Source of the DNA: Sphagnum compactum
Taxonomy: Eukaryota > Bryophyta > Sphagnopsida > Sphagnales
Direction of reading: 5' to 3'
Length of the DNA: 64,000 bases
NCBI GenBank assembly: GCA_965153455.1
Contig: OZ234497.1
Span: 17,477,872-17,541,871 of the forward strand
The translations under genes and the position numbers were made by a program. Each line of letters begins with the position of its first letter. Positions within the stretch are counted from its first letter, which is position 1. This document shows, one piece after another, positions 51,501 through 63,969 of the stretch. The notes beneath the pieces are model-generated. The model was not told the DNA's origin, did not search any database, and worked only from the letters and a program-made list of their open reading frames with translations.

Positions 51501-51930
51501 TTATTGTTTTTCCAAGCAAAATTGATTTAATGCATTGAAAGACAAGTAAACAAACCTTTTTCGATGTTTACATAAAATTAATGTTTGTGCATGATATCGA
51601 CAAAATGTGATGCTATAGATTATTCCACTGATAATTGCAATAACACTTGACAAAGTTGTTGACAATATCAAAGTCAATTTGTGAGAAGAGCTTTGTTTAG
51701 TGCCTATTTCAAAAATGTCAATACAAATATCCCAAAATAAAAATTGATCATGTTTTCCCAAACATTGAATTTTTCTCCTAATAAAATAATAAGTTTCAAG
51801 CTTCATTAGGAAAACAATTAACTCAAGAAGAATGTAATAATTTGAATACCCTACCTTTTTTCTTCTTGATATTTTCAAATTCACCTTTATGTCATATTAA
51901 AAAGTCTACTATAATGTCATTTGTACTAGA
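48590..51930 (-). repeat. Dispersed duplicate of the receptor-kinase 3' half
   Basis: This matches about 17150-20240 in the same orientation, introns included, from the downstream flank to just past the transmembrane exon. The LRR exons are not present. Its left edge abuts the palindromic satellite. Divergence is clear by eye, with many indels. Confidence 0.85.
48817..51705 (-). pseudogene. Receptor kinase pseudogene (transmembrane and kinase exons only)
   Basis: Counterparts of receptor kinase exons 13-18 are visible: transmembrane (about 51705-51554), GEGNFG exon (about 51400-51284), AIK exon (about 50995-50783), HRD/DFG exon (about 50640-50400), SPEYA exon (about 50290-50146) and the last exon (about 49190-48817). 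The HRD exon has lost its HRD and DFG motifs through indels and a stop. The SPEYA exon has a 1-nt deletion after its acceptor. The last exon has a 1-nt deletion before VAFLCIQ. No signal peptide or LRR part is present. It cannot make an active kinase. Confidence 0.9.
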
Positions 51931-54418
51931 ACCAATGTAATTTCTAATGTTCATAAAATAATCATCTCATGAAACTTAAAATCAACACTAATGGACAACA
52001 AGTTCTAAAAGCACACAAGCTAAAGGAACAAATTGGGCTAGATTGTGTTGGTAGTTTTTATTAGTTAAAACTTAAAATTTATGTGCGAACTTTGGCCTTC
52101 AATCATCAATGTCTTTGAATTCAACTTGGAGTTCCTATTAATGCTTGTCATATATTAATGAATGAACTCCTTAAACCCATGTGCATGCACAATATCACTT
52201 TTAATGATTTATTCTACTTGGGTTTTGATTAATTTAGCATAGTTTCATAGTTCTTTATATATTGAATTCGACCAAGGACTTATACATAATATCCCAAAAT
52301 CAGACCTTTAGATGCAATCCATATGCAATCTACTACTGTAAATGTAGGTGGGTGATTTCTGTGGGACCATGCTGGTATTTTTTGTGGCCTAGTGTTTTTG
52401 TTTGTTTGTTGGCCTTTGCCTACTAAGGCAAGGATATTGTGTTTAGATTCATTATATAGTATAGTAGCTTCAGGGATTTTAATAGGCCCCTAGATAGTAA
52501 TAGTAACAGGTCAATTTTTATCTGAGGATTTTTGAAAGATGATATTTTGGCTAGGGCAGGCTCTTTGGGGTGGGCTCTTAGAAGATGCCATCTTAAGTTT
52601 GGGATTAGCTCTTAGACAAGACACCATCTTATGTTTGGGGCCAGCTTTTAAACAAGACATCATCTTATGTTTGGGGCCAACATTTAGACAAGAGGAGGGA
52701 TATTACATATATTAAAGGAAGAATGAAGCTTCCCCTTAATCCGGATGGATAGTAGCTACGGACAGTAGCTATATATAGCGAGGACGTCAAGTCGAAGGGT
52801 GGGACAATGTGTCCGCGTGCACGCGAGTGCGGGATGGCCTCTCAACCGCCCTCGCGAGCTCCCGCGCAGCAGATGCTTTTTTCGTCAGGAATCCATCCGG
52901 GCCTTCTGCTCCCAGCTTTCGCAAAATCGCGTGCGCGTGCTTGAGCTCCATGATCACTCGGTGGTTAAATGCTGCTGCTGCTGGCTGAAAGAATACTCAT
53001 GACATCGATCCATACCGCGCAACCGAAGATGGAGAGCCTGTAACTCAAATGAACTACGATGCTCACAATCACTTCTGCTATGGCCACTACATCCCACAGA
53101 ATCCGTCGCGGCGTTAGAGTCCAGAACGACAACCCTGTCAAGTCTTTCCAGCTCTTAACCGATACCCTCCTTTGAGAGAGACCCGCCTTTGTTCCTTCCC
53201 AAGAGGAACCTACTCGATCAGTATTACAAATCCCAACAGAATCCTCCGCCGAGGCAGTACATTCCTAGCTACCTTATGGTTTTCTTTCTCCCAAGTTCGA
53301 GTGCGTTTGTTCGGCGTGATCGCACCACCCCTTGCTGCTGCAGTGATGCGAAGATGTGGCTTTCCCATGTCCTTCATCAAGCCCTGCAAGTATTTCCCTT
53401 GAAGGTAATACAAATCCATGTCTTCAGGAATTTCCTTTCGATGTGGACAAAGAATAGTCATTGTTCCTTTATTATAGGAATGTATCCTACTTGGCTTTTT
53501 CTACTAAGTCTTTTGAAAGTTTGGATGGTACCCAAAACAGAGAGGAAAACTTATGAATTTAAAATTTATTTATATTATTATGAATTTTCAATATGAATTT
53601 CTCTGCCAAATACAATGTATATAGTGTCAAAGTGTCAACATATGAAGTTTCTGGCTTTGCAAAAACAAATCAAAGCTTATTACAGAAAGGTTTTTGTGTT
53701 CAGTGCATGAAGAAGATTATTCTTGCATTAAAAATAATTAACCGGTGGTCTGACAACTTACCAAAATTCTGGGTGTCCTATGTATGTATTATTGGAGATG
53801 TAGTGTCCATGTTTGGGCAAGCTTTATCTTCAGTTCGAAGATTCCTCCTCTGTGCCTCTGTAGTAACACTTTGATTGTTTGGTGCTTTATCCAAAGTGCC
53901 TGCTTTGTCATACATTCTACGACAAACTTTGATTGCATGCACAGAGACTGTTTGTCTTATGCTTTGTTTGTAGTGCTTGCTGTTTCTTATGTTACAGGAC
54001 AATCCTTGGTTGTACAGAAACAGAACTTGGACTATGTCTTAAGTGCTTTCTTTATTTGTAATGCTTGCTTTTTCTTACATCATGGGAAAATCTTTGGTTG
54101 CAGGGAGACAATACCTACTCTCCTTGCAAGTCTTTGTGAGTGGAAAGACTCAACACATTTGTTTTCTGTGTCTAAAATGTAAATCAGAAAGTTCAGATAT
54201 GCTGTCATGCACTTAAGAACTGCCTCAAAATTACATTGCTGCACATTAGCAGTTTTTTGCGTTCCATTTTTTGCACTGCGATGGATAAAAATATGACATA
54301 GCTGCAAGAAGTTAGAACCAAGGAAGAGTATAGTTTCCAAAGAAAGAAAAAGCTCGGGTTATGGAAATGTTTTAACCATACCACTTTTATGTAAATGGAT
54401 TATTTTATTTGTGTGCTC
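51931..54418. other. Degraded intergenic region
   Basis: About 52570-52690 holds three imperfect copies of a 35-45 bp unit (CATCTTATGTTTGGGGCC). A purine tract AGACAAGAGGAGGGATATTA (52684) could be a retrotransposon remnant. About 52790-53400 is GC-richer and protein-like in several frames (for example a plus-strand QNPPPRQYIPSYLM at about 53236), but no frame persists, so it may be a decayed exon. Nothing was identified. Confidence 0.4.
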
Positions 54419-54712
54419 AAAGCACTTAACAAAGTTTTGTGGTGAAATGTTTTATTATTTCCTTCCAACAGAGTTCCAATTTTTTTTGTTTTCCCATTAT
54501 GCATTGTATACTGTGAAGTTGTTGCCTCCCTCTGTGGCACTTCCTACAGGCATAATAATAATGATAAAGCACTTAACAAAGTTTTGTGGTGAAATGTTTT
54601 ATTATTTCCTTCCAACAGAGTGTTCCAATTTTTTTTGTTTTCCCATTATGCATTGTATACTCTGAAGTTGTTGCTTGCCTTTGTGGCACTTCCTACAGGC
54701 ATAATAATAATG
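54419..54712. repeat. 147-bp tandem duplication
   Basis: Two head-to-tail copies (54419-54565 and 54566-54712), each starting AAAGCACTTAACAAAG and ending in CATAATAATAATG. They differ at only a few positions. Confidence 0.9.
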
Positions 54713-55026
54713 TTAATATTAATGTTTTAAAGACTGGAAATGAACTTTATCTGTTAGGGTATTATTGATTGGCATTTTGGTGCATCTGATTTCTTTACTA
54801 AATGTCAATGAGGAATTGTGCATTGGCTTTGCTCTGTTGAATCATTACTGATGTTATGTTATTAAATCCTGTCACCCACTTCTGTTTGCATTTTGTTGTG
54901 CTGTTTTGGTTGTGGGAGATTTGATTATATGGCCGTTCAAATTGAAGGGTCACTGCTGAACATTCAACCTCCCCCCACAGTGCTAGTTCCACAAAGCATG
55001 ATGAAAGGTCTCTGCAAATCTCTGAG

Positions 55027-55232
55027 TGGTCGTTACACATGATAAGGCCCTCAAACAGGGGCGTTACCAGAGTTCAGCGCTTCCCTTGGCTGCTGCTTTG
55101 GGCAGGCGCCTTAAGGTCACTACATATGGTAAGGCCCTTAGATAGGGGCATTACCAGAATTCGGCACTGCTCTCAGCTGAGGTTGGCAGGCACCTTATTC
55201 TGGTAATGACCCCATCTGTGGGCCTTACCTAC
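55027..55232. repeat. Direct-plus-inverted repeat module (GGTAAGGCCC...GGGGCRTTACC)
   Basis: Two direct copies of about 85 bp (55027-55113 and 55115-55197) are followed by a partial inverted copy (55198-55230, TGGTAATGACCCC...GGGCCTTACC). The second copy and the inverted copy can pair as a long stem. A similar short stem lies at 27078-27110. Confidence 0.7.
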
Positions 55233-55549
55233 CACTTAAAACAGCCCTCAACCACTTATTCATCATGTTTAGTGGTTTAGTGGCAAAGTTAATAGTGGTT
55301 TGTGAAAGCTGCAAAATTTGCTTTGAGGTTTATATATTTTCTTTCAATCCATTGTAGATTTCAGGAAAAGGGAGTCATAAATGGAGTTCTTGACGAAAGT
55401 GTGTGTGTGGGTGCATGTGTACAGAGTACAAACTAATAAGCCATGGACTTTCATTTTTTCCGCCACCCCGGGGATTGATTTTGGCTCACATTTTGACACC
55501 AGTAGTGCTGCCTGCACAATTCTTCAATTGATGTAGCTAGACTTCAACA

Positions 55550-58500
55550 ATGTCCACACACACAGCACTAGCACAGAAGAGTGCAGGAGAAACCCCCCGC
55601 CCCAACATGCCCGAAGACCTACAAGAACGTATGCGTGCACTCATTGTGTAACATGGTAGTGCTTTGGCTGCTTTGACGGCCCTTCGGCAACACCTAGAAG
55701 CTCAACGGAATGACGAGCAAACTGACTCTTTGGAAAATCTTGTTCCACATATTGATGTTCCAGCATAATTCAATCAAGGCACGTTAGAATCTGCACATGA
55801 ACGTCGCAATCGCCTTTCGAGAGAACGGCGTGCTAAGTAACATGAATAGCCTTCTTTTCGCAATGACGCATTACAATTGTTTGGAGACGAAGATGCATCA
55901 ACCCCGGGACGATGGGATTGTGGAGAAATGGACACAATATGTGGATTCTGCAGCACGAAAATGTGGATCAAAGAACGATCGGCAAAGTCGAGGAACAACA
56001 ACCCACAATTTTCTTTGTGTTGTGAGAATGGCAAAGTTCTGTTACCGAATCTTCCTGCAACACCACAAGAGCTGGAAGTTCTTTTAACCAGCAAAGAGAG
56101 CAGTGCCGTCAAATTTCGAGATCAGATTCGCATGTACAATTCGGTGTTGGCATTCACTTCGCTCGGTGCCAAAGTTGATGAGTCGGTAACAGGAGGTGCT
56201 GGACCGTACTCCTTTTGCATTCAAGGTGAACTTTATCACAAAATCGGATCCCTATGTCCTGCCGAAAGACAACGGCCACAGTTTGCACAACTGTACATTC
56301 ATGATACGAAACGCGAACATCAAAACCGCCATGCCGTTATGCCCTTGCTTGATCTAACAACGTTGGATCGGTTGTTGACCATGATGTACAACATCAATCC
56401 CTATGTCGAAGTGTTCAAAATGGCAAGGGATATGATGGCAACAGAAGGTGCTCCCATGGATTTGAAATTGCGTCTCATTGCCTCTCGAACAAAGGATGCC
56501 CGCCGATACAATGTGCCGACGGCCGATGAAGTCGCTGCATTGATGGTAGGAGATGGTTCTGAGGCTGTAGATAGATGTGACGTCGTCCTTGCTCAGCAAG
56601 CTGGCCCGTTTCAGCGCATTTCCGAACTACATGTGGGATACATGGCTCTAGATTATCCGTTGCTATTTCCTTATGGTGAGGATGGATGACATCCGAATAT
56701 TCCGTTCAATGGTGTTGTTGCTGATGTAGATTTGGATGAAGACCATGCGGAAGAATATGAGCTTCAAAGAAAACATTGCAATGTGACAATGGCGGAATTT
56801 TATGGTTATCGACTTCAACATCGAGACACTGATGGCATTGCGTTGCTTCGGGGTGACCGATTGTGGCATCAATACATTGTGGATGCTTATGCGGCTATCG
56901 AACAAAGTTGCTTGAAGTATCTACGCCTGAATCAAAAAAAACTTCGCGCGGATCTTTATCAAGGCCTTCAAGACGCCATCGCTGCAGGTGACAATAGCGC
57001 TGCTGCCATCGGACATAGGATCATTCTACCATCTTCTTTCACAGTAGGTCCACGTCACATGGTTCAGAATTATCAAGATGCCATGGCAATCTACAGATGG
57101 GCCAGCTGCCCGGATGCGTTTCTTACATTCACTTGCAATCCCCAATGGCTTGAAATCAAGAGAGCGTTGTTACTCGGACAACAACCTCAGGATCGAACGG
57201 ATTTGGTAACCCGAGTGTTCAAAATCAAGTTGAAGGAGTTGATCACTGACATTCACAAGAAGCATATTCTGGGACGCATGATTGTGGGAATCTATGTCGT
57301 TGAATTTCAAAAGCGTGGGCTGCCGCATGCACACATTCTCATCTTCTTTATCGAAGAATGCAAGCCACACACAGTCGAGGATGTAGACTGCATGATCAGT
57401 GCTGAACTTCCGAATTCGGAAATAAACGAATTGGCCCACGAGACGGTTGCCAGATGCATGATGCATGGTCCATGTGGAGCTGCGTTTCCAAATGCCCCGT
57501 GCATGGAAGAAGGCAAATGCACAAAAAAAATCCACGCAAGTTCCAATCCGAGACGGTGACGGATGTAAACGGATACCCTATTTATCGGCGTAGAGGTACG
57601 GGGCACACAGTTTTGGTTCATGGCATTGAATTGGACAATCGTTGGGTGGTACTGCACAATGTCTATTTATCGACCAAATATGATGCACACATCAACGTTG
57701 AGGTCTGCAACAATATTCGTGCAGTCAAATATCTATTCAAGTACGTATATAAAGGACATGATCGTGCAACTGTTGAGATCTCATGCCAGAGCGACAATGC
57801 CACTAAAGGGAATGTGGTCGAAGTTGATGAAATTAAAAAATATCTCGACTGTCGCCATGTATCTGCATTGGAAGCAGCGTGGCGCATCTTCAAGTTTGAT
57901 ATGCATGAGCGGTTTCCTACCGTTGAACATCTGCAATACCATTTGCCCAATTAGCAAATGGTGCTGTTTGACGATGACGATGATGTGCAAGAAGTGGCAA
58001 CACGGTCAGCCATTTCCAGAATGATGCTCATAGAATGGTTCAAAACAAACCAAGAATCGAAAGTTGCACGAAGCTTTACGTTCGATCAATTCCCTTAGCA
58101 ATGGGTGTGGAATCGGAAGTTGAAGCGATGGATAATGCGCAAGAGAGGCTATGCCATTGGTCGCATGTATTATGCACACCCGACATCGGGTGAACGTTAT
58201 TATTTGCGAATGCTGCTGAACTGTGTCAAAGGTGCCACATCCTACGAGCATTTGCGAATAGTGGATGGCAGAGAGCACGACACATTCAAAGATGCATGCA
58301 CTACGATGGATTTGCTTGCAGACGACAATGAATGGGATTAAGCCTTGGAAGAAGCCGGTGTTTGGGCCTCAGGACGACAGCTGCGTGACATGTTTGCTTC
58401 CATGTTGATGTTTTGTGAGGTCACGAATCCTAGACAGCTATGGGATGCACATTGGGAGTCTTTGAGCGATGACATTGCAGCAATGACACGCTACGAGCAT

Positions 58501-60115
58501 GCTGATCCAACTGTAACCCTTTCTGAGGATGCGCTAAAGGATCGTGCATTGTATGAGATCGATCAGGTTCTCATGCGCAATGGACACCGCTTGGAAGATT
58601 TTCCAACGCTTCCCAAGTCTAATTACATCCCTTCTGTTCATGGAGGAAACCGATTGGTCGAAGAAGAGTTGGCTTATGATCGGCATTCATTGACCACAGA
58701 TGCAGACAATGCAGAAGATAGGCTCAATGATGATCAGCGCAACGCATACGAAACTATTTTGAATGCCGTGACAAACAAAGAGGGCAAACTATTCTTTGTG
58801 TATGGCAGTGGTGGAATCGGCAAAACATTTGTTTGGACAACACATCTGTCCCGTCTACGAGGGCAAGGCAAAATCGTGCTTGTAATTGCCTCATCAGGAA
58901 TTGCATCTTTGTTGCTTCTGGGCGGTAGAACCGCCCATTCAAGATTCAAGATTCCGATTGATCTGCACGATGAGTCAACTTGCAACATCACACAACAGAT
59001 GAAAGTGGCCGAGTTGGTGCGTAAAGTTGATATGATCATTTGGGATGAGGCACCGATGATGCATCGCCGAGCTTCCGAAGCTGTTGATCGCACCCAGCGT
59101 GATTTGATGCAATTGGATGACGCACAGGCAACCGGGAAAATCTTTGGTGGGAAAACCGTGGTCCTTGGTGGGGATTTTCGATAGATCTTGCCTGTCGTTC
59201 CCAAGGGGGGACGAGAAAACATTGTCAGTGCGCCCTTGCCTCGATCGCATCTTTGGCAGCATGTTACAATTCTTCGTCTTCATATCAACATGCAAGTCAT
59301 GGCAACCAATTCTGAAGAGCAGCGAGAGTTTGCCAAATGGGTGTTGAATGTTGGAGATGGTAATCTTCCTACCATTGCAAAAGAAGAAGGTGTCGATCCA
59401 GATTGGATCAAGATTCCATCCCATATGAGGCTGCCAGCAAAAGATTGCAGCTTAAGAGGATTAATCCGAACCATCTATCCGGATCACCGGTGCCACTCTG
59501 GAGATGCCATGTATCTTATGCAACGCAGCATTCTAGCCCCCAAAAATACTGACATTGATGAAGTCAACAATGCAATTTTAGAATCGCTATTTGAAGAATC
59601 GCACACGTACCTGAGCGCAAATTCTTTGACTCCAACAGAAGAAGGTGCAAGTGTTGCTGCAGGAGTTTCAATGGATTCATTGTATCTGGTGGAATTTCTA
59701 AACACTTTGCAATTCAGCGGTATCGCAAATCATAAGCTGGAAGTCAAATTGGGTGTGCCAATCCTTTTGTTGCGTAATCTCAATCAATCAATAGGACTGT
59801 GCAATGGTACGAGGTTGATAAAGATTGGGTCAACGTGTCATTAAAGCAGAAATCATCATAGGAAACAATGTCGGCAAACGTGTGTTCATACCTCGCATCA
59901 TCATGTCCCCCTCTGGGACTAATTGGCCATTTGTTTTGCGTCGTCGTCAATTTCTAGTTCGAGTGGCATTTGCGGTCACAATCAACAAGAGTCAAGGTCA
60001 CACATTCAACAACGTTGGGGTATATTTGCCGTCTCCGGTCTATTCCCATGGTCAGCTGTATGTTGCTATTTCACGAGTCACAAGTAGTGCAAACATCAAG
60101 ATTTTCAACGGCTAG
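55550..60115 (+). pseudogene. Helitron Rep/helicase (RepHel), inactivated
   Basis: One frame runs from ATG 55550 through in-frame stops at 55649, 55766, 55838, 55847 and 56687. It shifts by -1 at the A8 run 57523-57530, continues through stops at 57952, 58096, 58339 and 59182, shifts again near 59810-59830 and ends at 60115. Landmarks: a Helitron-like N domain ending LLFPYGEDG; the Rep part with FLTFTCNPQW, HUH motif PHAHIL (about 57322) and tyrosine region FKYVYKG (about 57736); PIF1-type helicase with Walker A GSGGIGKT (58805), Walker B IIWDEAP (59035), GGDFR*ILPV and a C-terminal motif [11 protein letters not shown]. About 1,520 codons, the normal size. The element cannot encode an active protein. 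Confidence 0.93.
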
Positions 60116-60244
60116 GGTCCCGATAGATACATGCGAAATGTCGTATATAAAGAGGTTTTGGAACTGTAGTTTGTAATTGTAATTTTGTAATATGTACTGT
60201 CAAATGCACACAAACCTATGCATTAGGCACGGGGTTCAAACTAG
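55550..60244 (+). mobile_element. Degenerate Helitron; 5' end not located
   Basis: The body is a decayed RepHel gene. The proposed 3' terminus is CTAG at 60241-60244 followed by host T, preceded by CACGGGGTTCAAA and a weak hairpin (60216-60232), which fits the Helitron 3' rule (stem-loop, then CTRR). I could not locate the 5' TC end, so the true left boundary lies at or upstream of 55550. Confidence 0.8.
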
Positions 60245-60578
60245 TCTTTTTTCTTGGCAACAATGAAACAGGGGCTGTCACCTGTTCGAAGGAGTTTTTA
60301 GGGCGGAAAAAGGCCCAAAGTCGCCGTATTTCAAGGAGGACAAGAAAAAAAAGTTGAACTCATCATATTTAGACCATGGCATACTACGGTTTTTGTATGT
60401 CCTTGTGAATCTTTAAAAAAAATTCTCTCGAACCTCTATCCAAAATTGACTAAGTCTTGTTGTTGACAGTGGCGGTTCCACATACTTCACAAAATTGACA
60501 AAAAAAGAACCCTGGATGTAAGGTGCACTAGGAAATTTCTATGAGTGCTTATTGCAAGGAATCATCTCCATTTTGCAA
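60245..60578. other. Spacer between Helitron end and duplicated block
   Basis: 334 bp with no similarity to the Der region and no gene recognised. Confidence 0.6.
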
Positions 60579-60810
60579 GGAATTCTGTGGACTTGCCTCC
60601 AGAGACAAAATCTATTTCAAAGTAAAATCTAAGTCCACTTAGTGGGATGGAAACACTTGTCTTTGCAGAATTAGATGAGATCTTTGACAAGGAATGGATA
60701 AATTGTAGGCAACTGCTATTCAAAGCGACGAACAATACATGCCAAAGGAGGACTACCAGAGATTAAATAGTGTCCTGGCAAATTGAACACTGTGGGAGGG
60801 CATTTGGCAG

Positions 60811-62026
60811 GTAGACACAGCTGGCTGGATGCAAAGAGTGACGGTGAAGGAGGGTCCAGCTGCTCTAAGTCCCATGCACGCACGCCGCAATATCCAACGT
60901 GCCCATGTGGTTGCGCTTGTTCTTGATGCAGAGGAGGTATGAAGTCCTTCATGCTGAACAAAACTGATTGGTGGATTTTGGTGCAGACTAGAAACTTGTG
61001 CCTCTTTAGTGTGTGTATGCATTTTTCCAGAGAGTTTTGCACAGGTAACTCTACCATTTGCTAGCAAGAAGGGTGCGGTGTGAAATAACTACTCATGATT
61101 GGTAATCTAAGTATCAGGAATGTATGTGGTCACAGATAGCACAGACAAAGAAGAGTATGCGGCATGCAGAAGCATCTCTTGCTCAGTGGGTGATACAGGA
61201 GGGTCGAGGCCTAGTGGTTGTGGTCAACAAGATGGATTTGCTGTCTGGAAGGGAGAATGCCCACTTACGATCACTGGTCATGCGTGCTGTGCCTGAAGAG
61301 ATCCAAAAGCTTCTGCCTCAGGTTTTCCATTATTTTTTTCATGTTACTTTCAGCCGTGACATCATGTTGTACTCACTACAGTGATGCAGAGGTTTTACTA
61401 ATCCATTCATTTGACATCCCCAACCAATTAAAACAGCATCCATGACTGACTTTTTGTTTGGCAGGTCACTGGAGTGCCAGTAGTCTTTGTTTCTGCACTT
61501 GAGGGGAAAGGCCGGGGAGCTGTCATGCACAATGTTAATGAAAGTTATAAAAGGTGGTGTGCAAGGTTGTCCACTGCTGAGCTGAATCGCTGGCTTGCTA
61601 AGGTTCAGATCCTCCTCAACATCTGAGTAGTTGATTGATTTGCTCACTTTCTGGCCTACAAAAATTGGGATTGATATACAATAGGAGGCCAGGTTGCGTT
61701 TTTAGCTTTCCCTCTTCTCATAGAGTTTTCATGTTCCTGACTCTACAATTACAGAAGGCCTGCACTTTTTGATCATCCATGTTATGTTCTTGTAGGTCAT
61801 GAGTCGCCACCCAAGAAGAGGAGATAAGGGCTATGGAGCAAAAGTTCGATACATCACTCAAGTGAAGGCCTGGCCACCCACTTTTGTGGTTTTTGTCAGT
61901 GGGGCTGGCAAGATTGATGACACTGAACTTCAATTCTTTGCTTCGAGCCTTCCTGAGGATTTTGGTCTAGGTGGTGTGCCAATTTGAGTCTTGCAACGGA
62001 GCAGTAGGGATACTAGGGCAACTTGA
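60811..62026 (+). pseudogene. Truncated Der pseudogene (exons 5-8 only)
   Basis: Copies of Der exons lie at 60811-60936, 61136-61321, 61465-61602 and 61796-62026. GTPase domain 1 and the second G1 motif are absent because the copy starts in intron 4. Exon 8 has a premature TGA at 61985 where the parent has Arg (CGA), plus Arg-to-Trp and Arg-to-Pro changes. Without its own promoter and P-loops it cannot act as a GTPase. Confidence 0.93.
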
Positions 62027-63336
62027 AACCATTGTGCAACAGTGCTGGAGATAATCTCATACAGTAGAGTGCTGGATCAGAGTTTGAATCATTTTATCAT
62101 GCCACTGCCTCTTATCTCTCAGGTTGGAATGTTTCCTATACTTGTGTCATCATGGCAAAGTTGCAGTTTCCCACATTTCCTGGTGTCTGGCCATGAATGA
62201 ATGAATGTGAGGTCTTGTGTATGCTGGCAATGACATACTGTGCTTGCTGGTTTGTGATGCAGTTCATTACATGTGAATGAGAGAAGTCTTGGAAAATTGG
62301 GGACAATGATAGGGAGATAAGCAGCACCATCAACACTAGAGGATACATTGCATGCAAGAAGGCATCCAGACCTTGTGAAGGTGGGCTCAGCAGCTGCTGC
62401 ATCCTGTGGGAAATGTGCAGAAGTTTGCAATGCAGAGCCAATACTACAGATGCAATGGGCAGATGAAGAATTTGAATCTTCAAATGGCCCTGCCTGCAGG
62501 TGCAAATTACATTGTATAGTTCTGCAGAAAACATTGGCATGTGACAAGCTCTATATTTCCTGTCTCCAGGTGACTTTTCTCTGATAGAGGCGTTGTGGTA
62601 GAGTCTGACTGCTGCATCAATGTCTAGCTTGCAGTTATGCCGAGTAACTATCAGAAGTGTTTGACAAATGAAATTAATCAAGGGTACAGCTCCAGACTTC
62701 CAAGTTCCTTGATGAATTTGAATGTTTAAACTTGAAAACAATTTCTACTTTGCCGCATGCTCAAAGCTAAATAAGGATTACCATGAGCAATGATATGAAG
62801 GCAATTTTAACTCATCCACTGGATGTTCAGACATGGATAAAGTTTCAAATTAGCTCAAACTTAATGTAAAACAAATCTTCTTTCTTCTTTTGACATCAAA
62901 CCCATGGTTAAACAGAGACATACATGTTTGTGAAGTTTGAGCCACACATTCGGAACCCATTAATGAAATCACACGTCCTCATAAGTACTGAGGACTTCTC
63001 TGTATCTAATAAGTCAACCTGAATAGAAATGAGAGATTATCTTCAATAAGGTTGGAGATTTCATATCTGATAATATCAGTGAAGTTGGCACAACTACAAT
63101 GTGAGCCATAATGGAGGAAAGCCTGTTGTCCACAATTTTGGAACCTAATGGCTTCCAAGTCTTGGGAAAAGTTTAGGCAAAAAATATCCCCGTTTCATGC
63201 TTTCTCAAACAACCCAGTAGAGGTCTTGAGACTTAAGGGACAGAAAGCCCAAGCACCTGTTGAAAGCCAGGTACGCCTTATTTTCTTTCAATAGAACAGA
63301 ACACCACTGGGCTATGTTGTTTGTTTAAATACACAA

Positions 63337-63969
63337 CTACAACACAATTCCAGCGTCTGTTCTGTGTTCATCATCAGCAAGCAACTCTTGGAGAACCTGA
63401 TCCACCAATCCAGGGATGTAATGGAGAACATGACCATATCCATCAAGTTCATGATAGTGAACCCACGGTAGTCTTTTGGCGATGTAGCGCTGAATATGAA
63501 AAGGCACGAAATAGTCATCTGTTCCCTGCCATATACGAACTCTCTACCACCCAAGCCCCCCTCATTTTCCACCCTACCACAACTTGAAACCTGAGATATC
63601 TCCACTCTTATCCATAGCCTCTTGACTGACTACAGATGGATTGACTAACATGAGAGAATTTTGGACATTCATTTGCAAACAGTGCATGAGCCCTAAAAGG
63701 ATCTTTTTTCACAAAACAGGAACACCAGAGGCCTTCCGCCATATTTTCCTCTCAGGAATACCAAGAACCCTTAGTTGTCACGCACTCTTTATCATAGGTG
63801 ACAGCCAGAAACAGAGAACAAACGAAAAGGAAGCACATAGTAGAAGACACTGAAAAATCGATCACCTTGAGAGCGAAGGGTGTAAATCCAAGACCCCACT
63901 TGCAAGAGTTGTCGGTCGGAGCGGCCTTACCGCCAACCAACCTACTGCCTTGATGAACCTCAAATGCAG
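63337..63969 (-). pseudogene. Broken alpha/beta-hydrolase copy
   Basis: This keeps the 3' part of exon 5 (63541-63337, including the catalytic His region) and exon 2 (63969-63931). Exons 3 and 4, with the nucleophile Ser, are deleted together with the 5' part of exon 5, which carries the acid region. The copy of exon 1 would lie just past the window end. It cannot make an active hydrolase. Confidence 0.92.

Noticed and set aside
53189-53596. Plus-strand 135-codon frame
   Set aside because: Protein-like character is short and switches frame. No start, splice structure or family could be supported.
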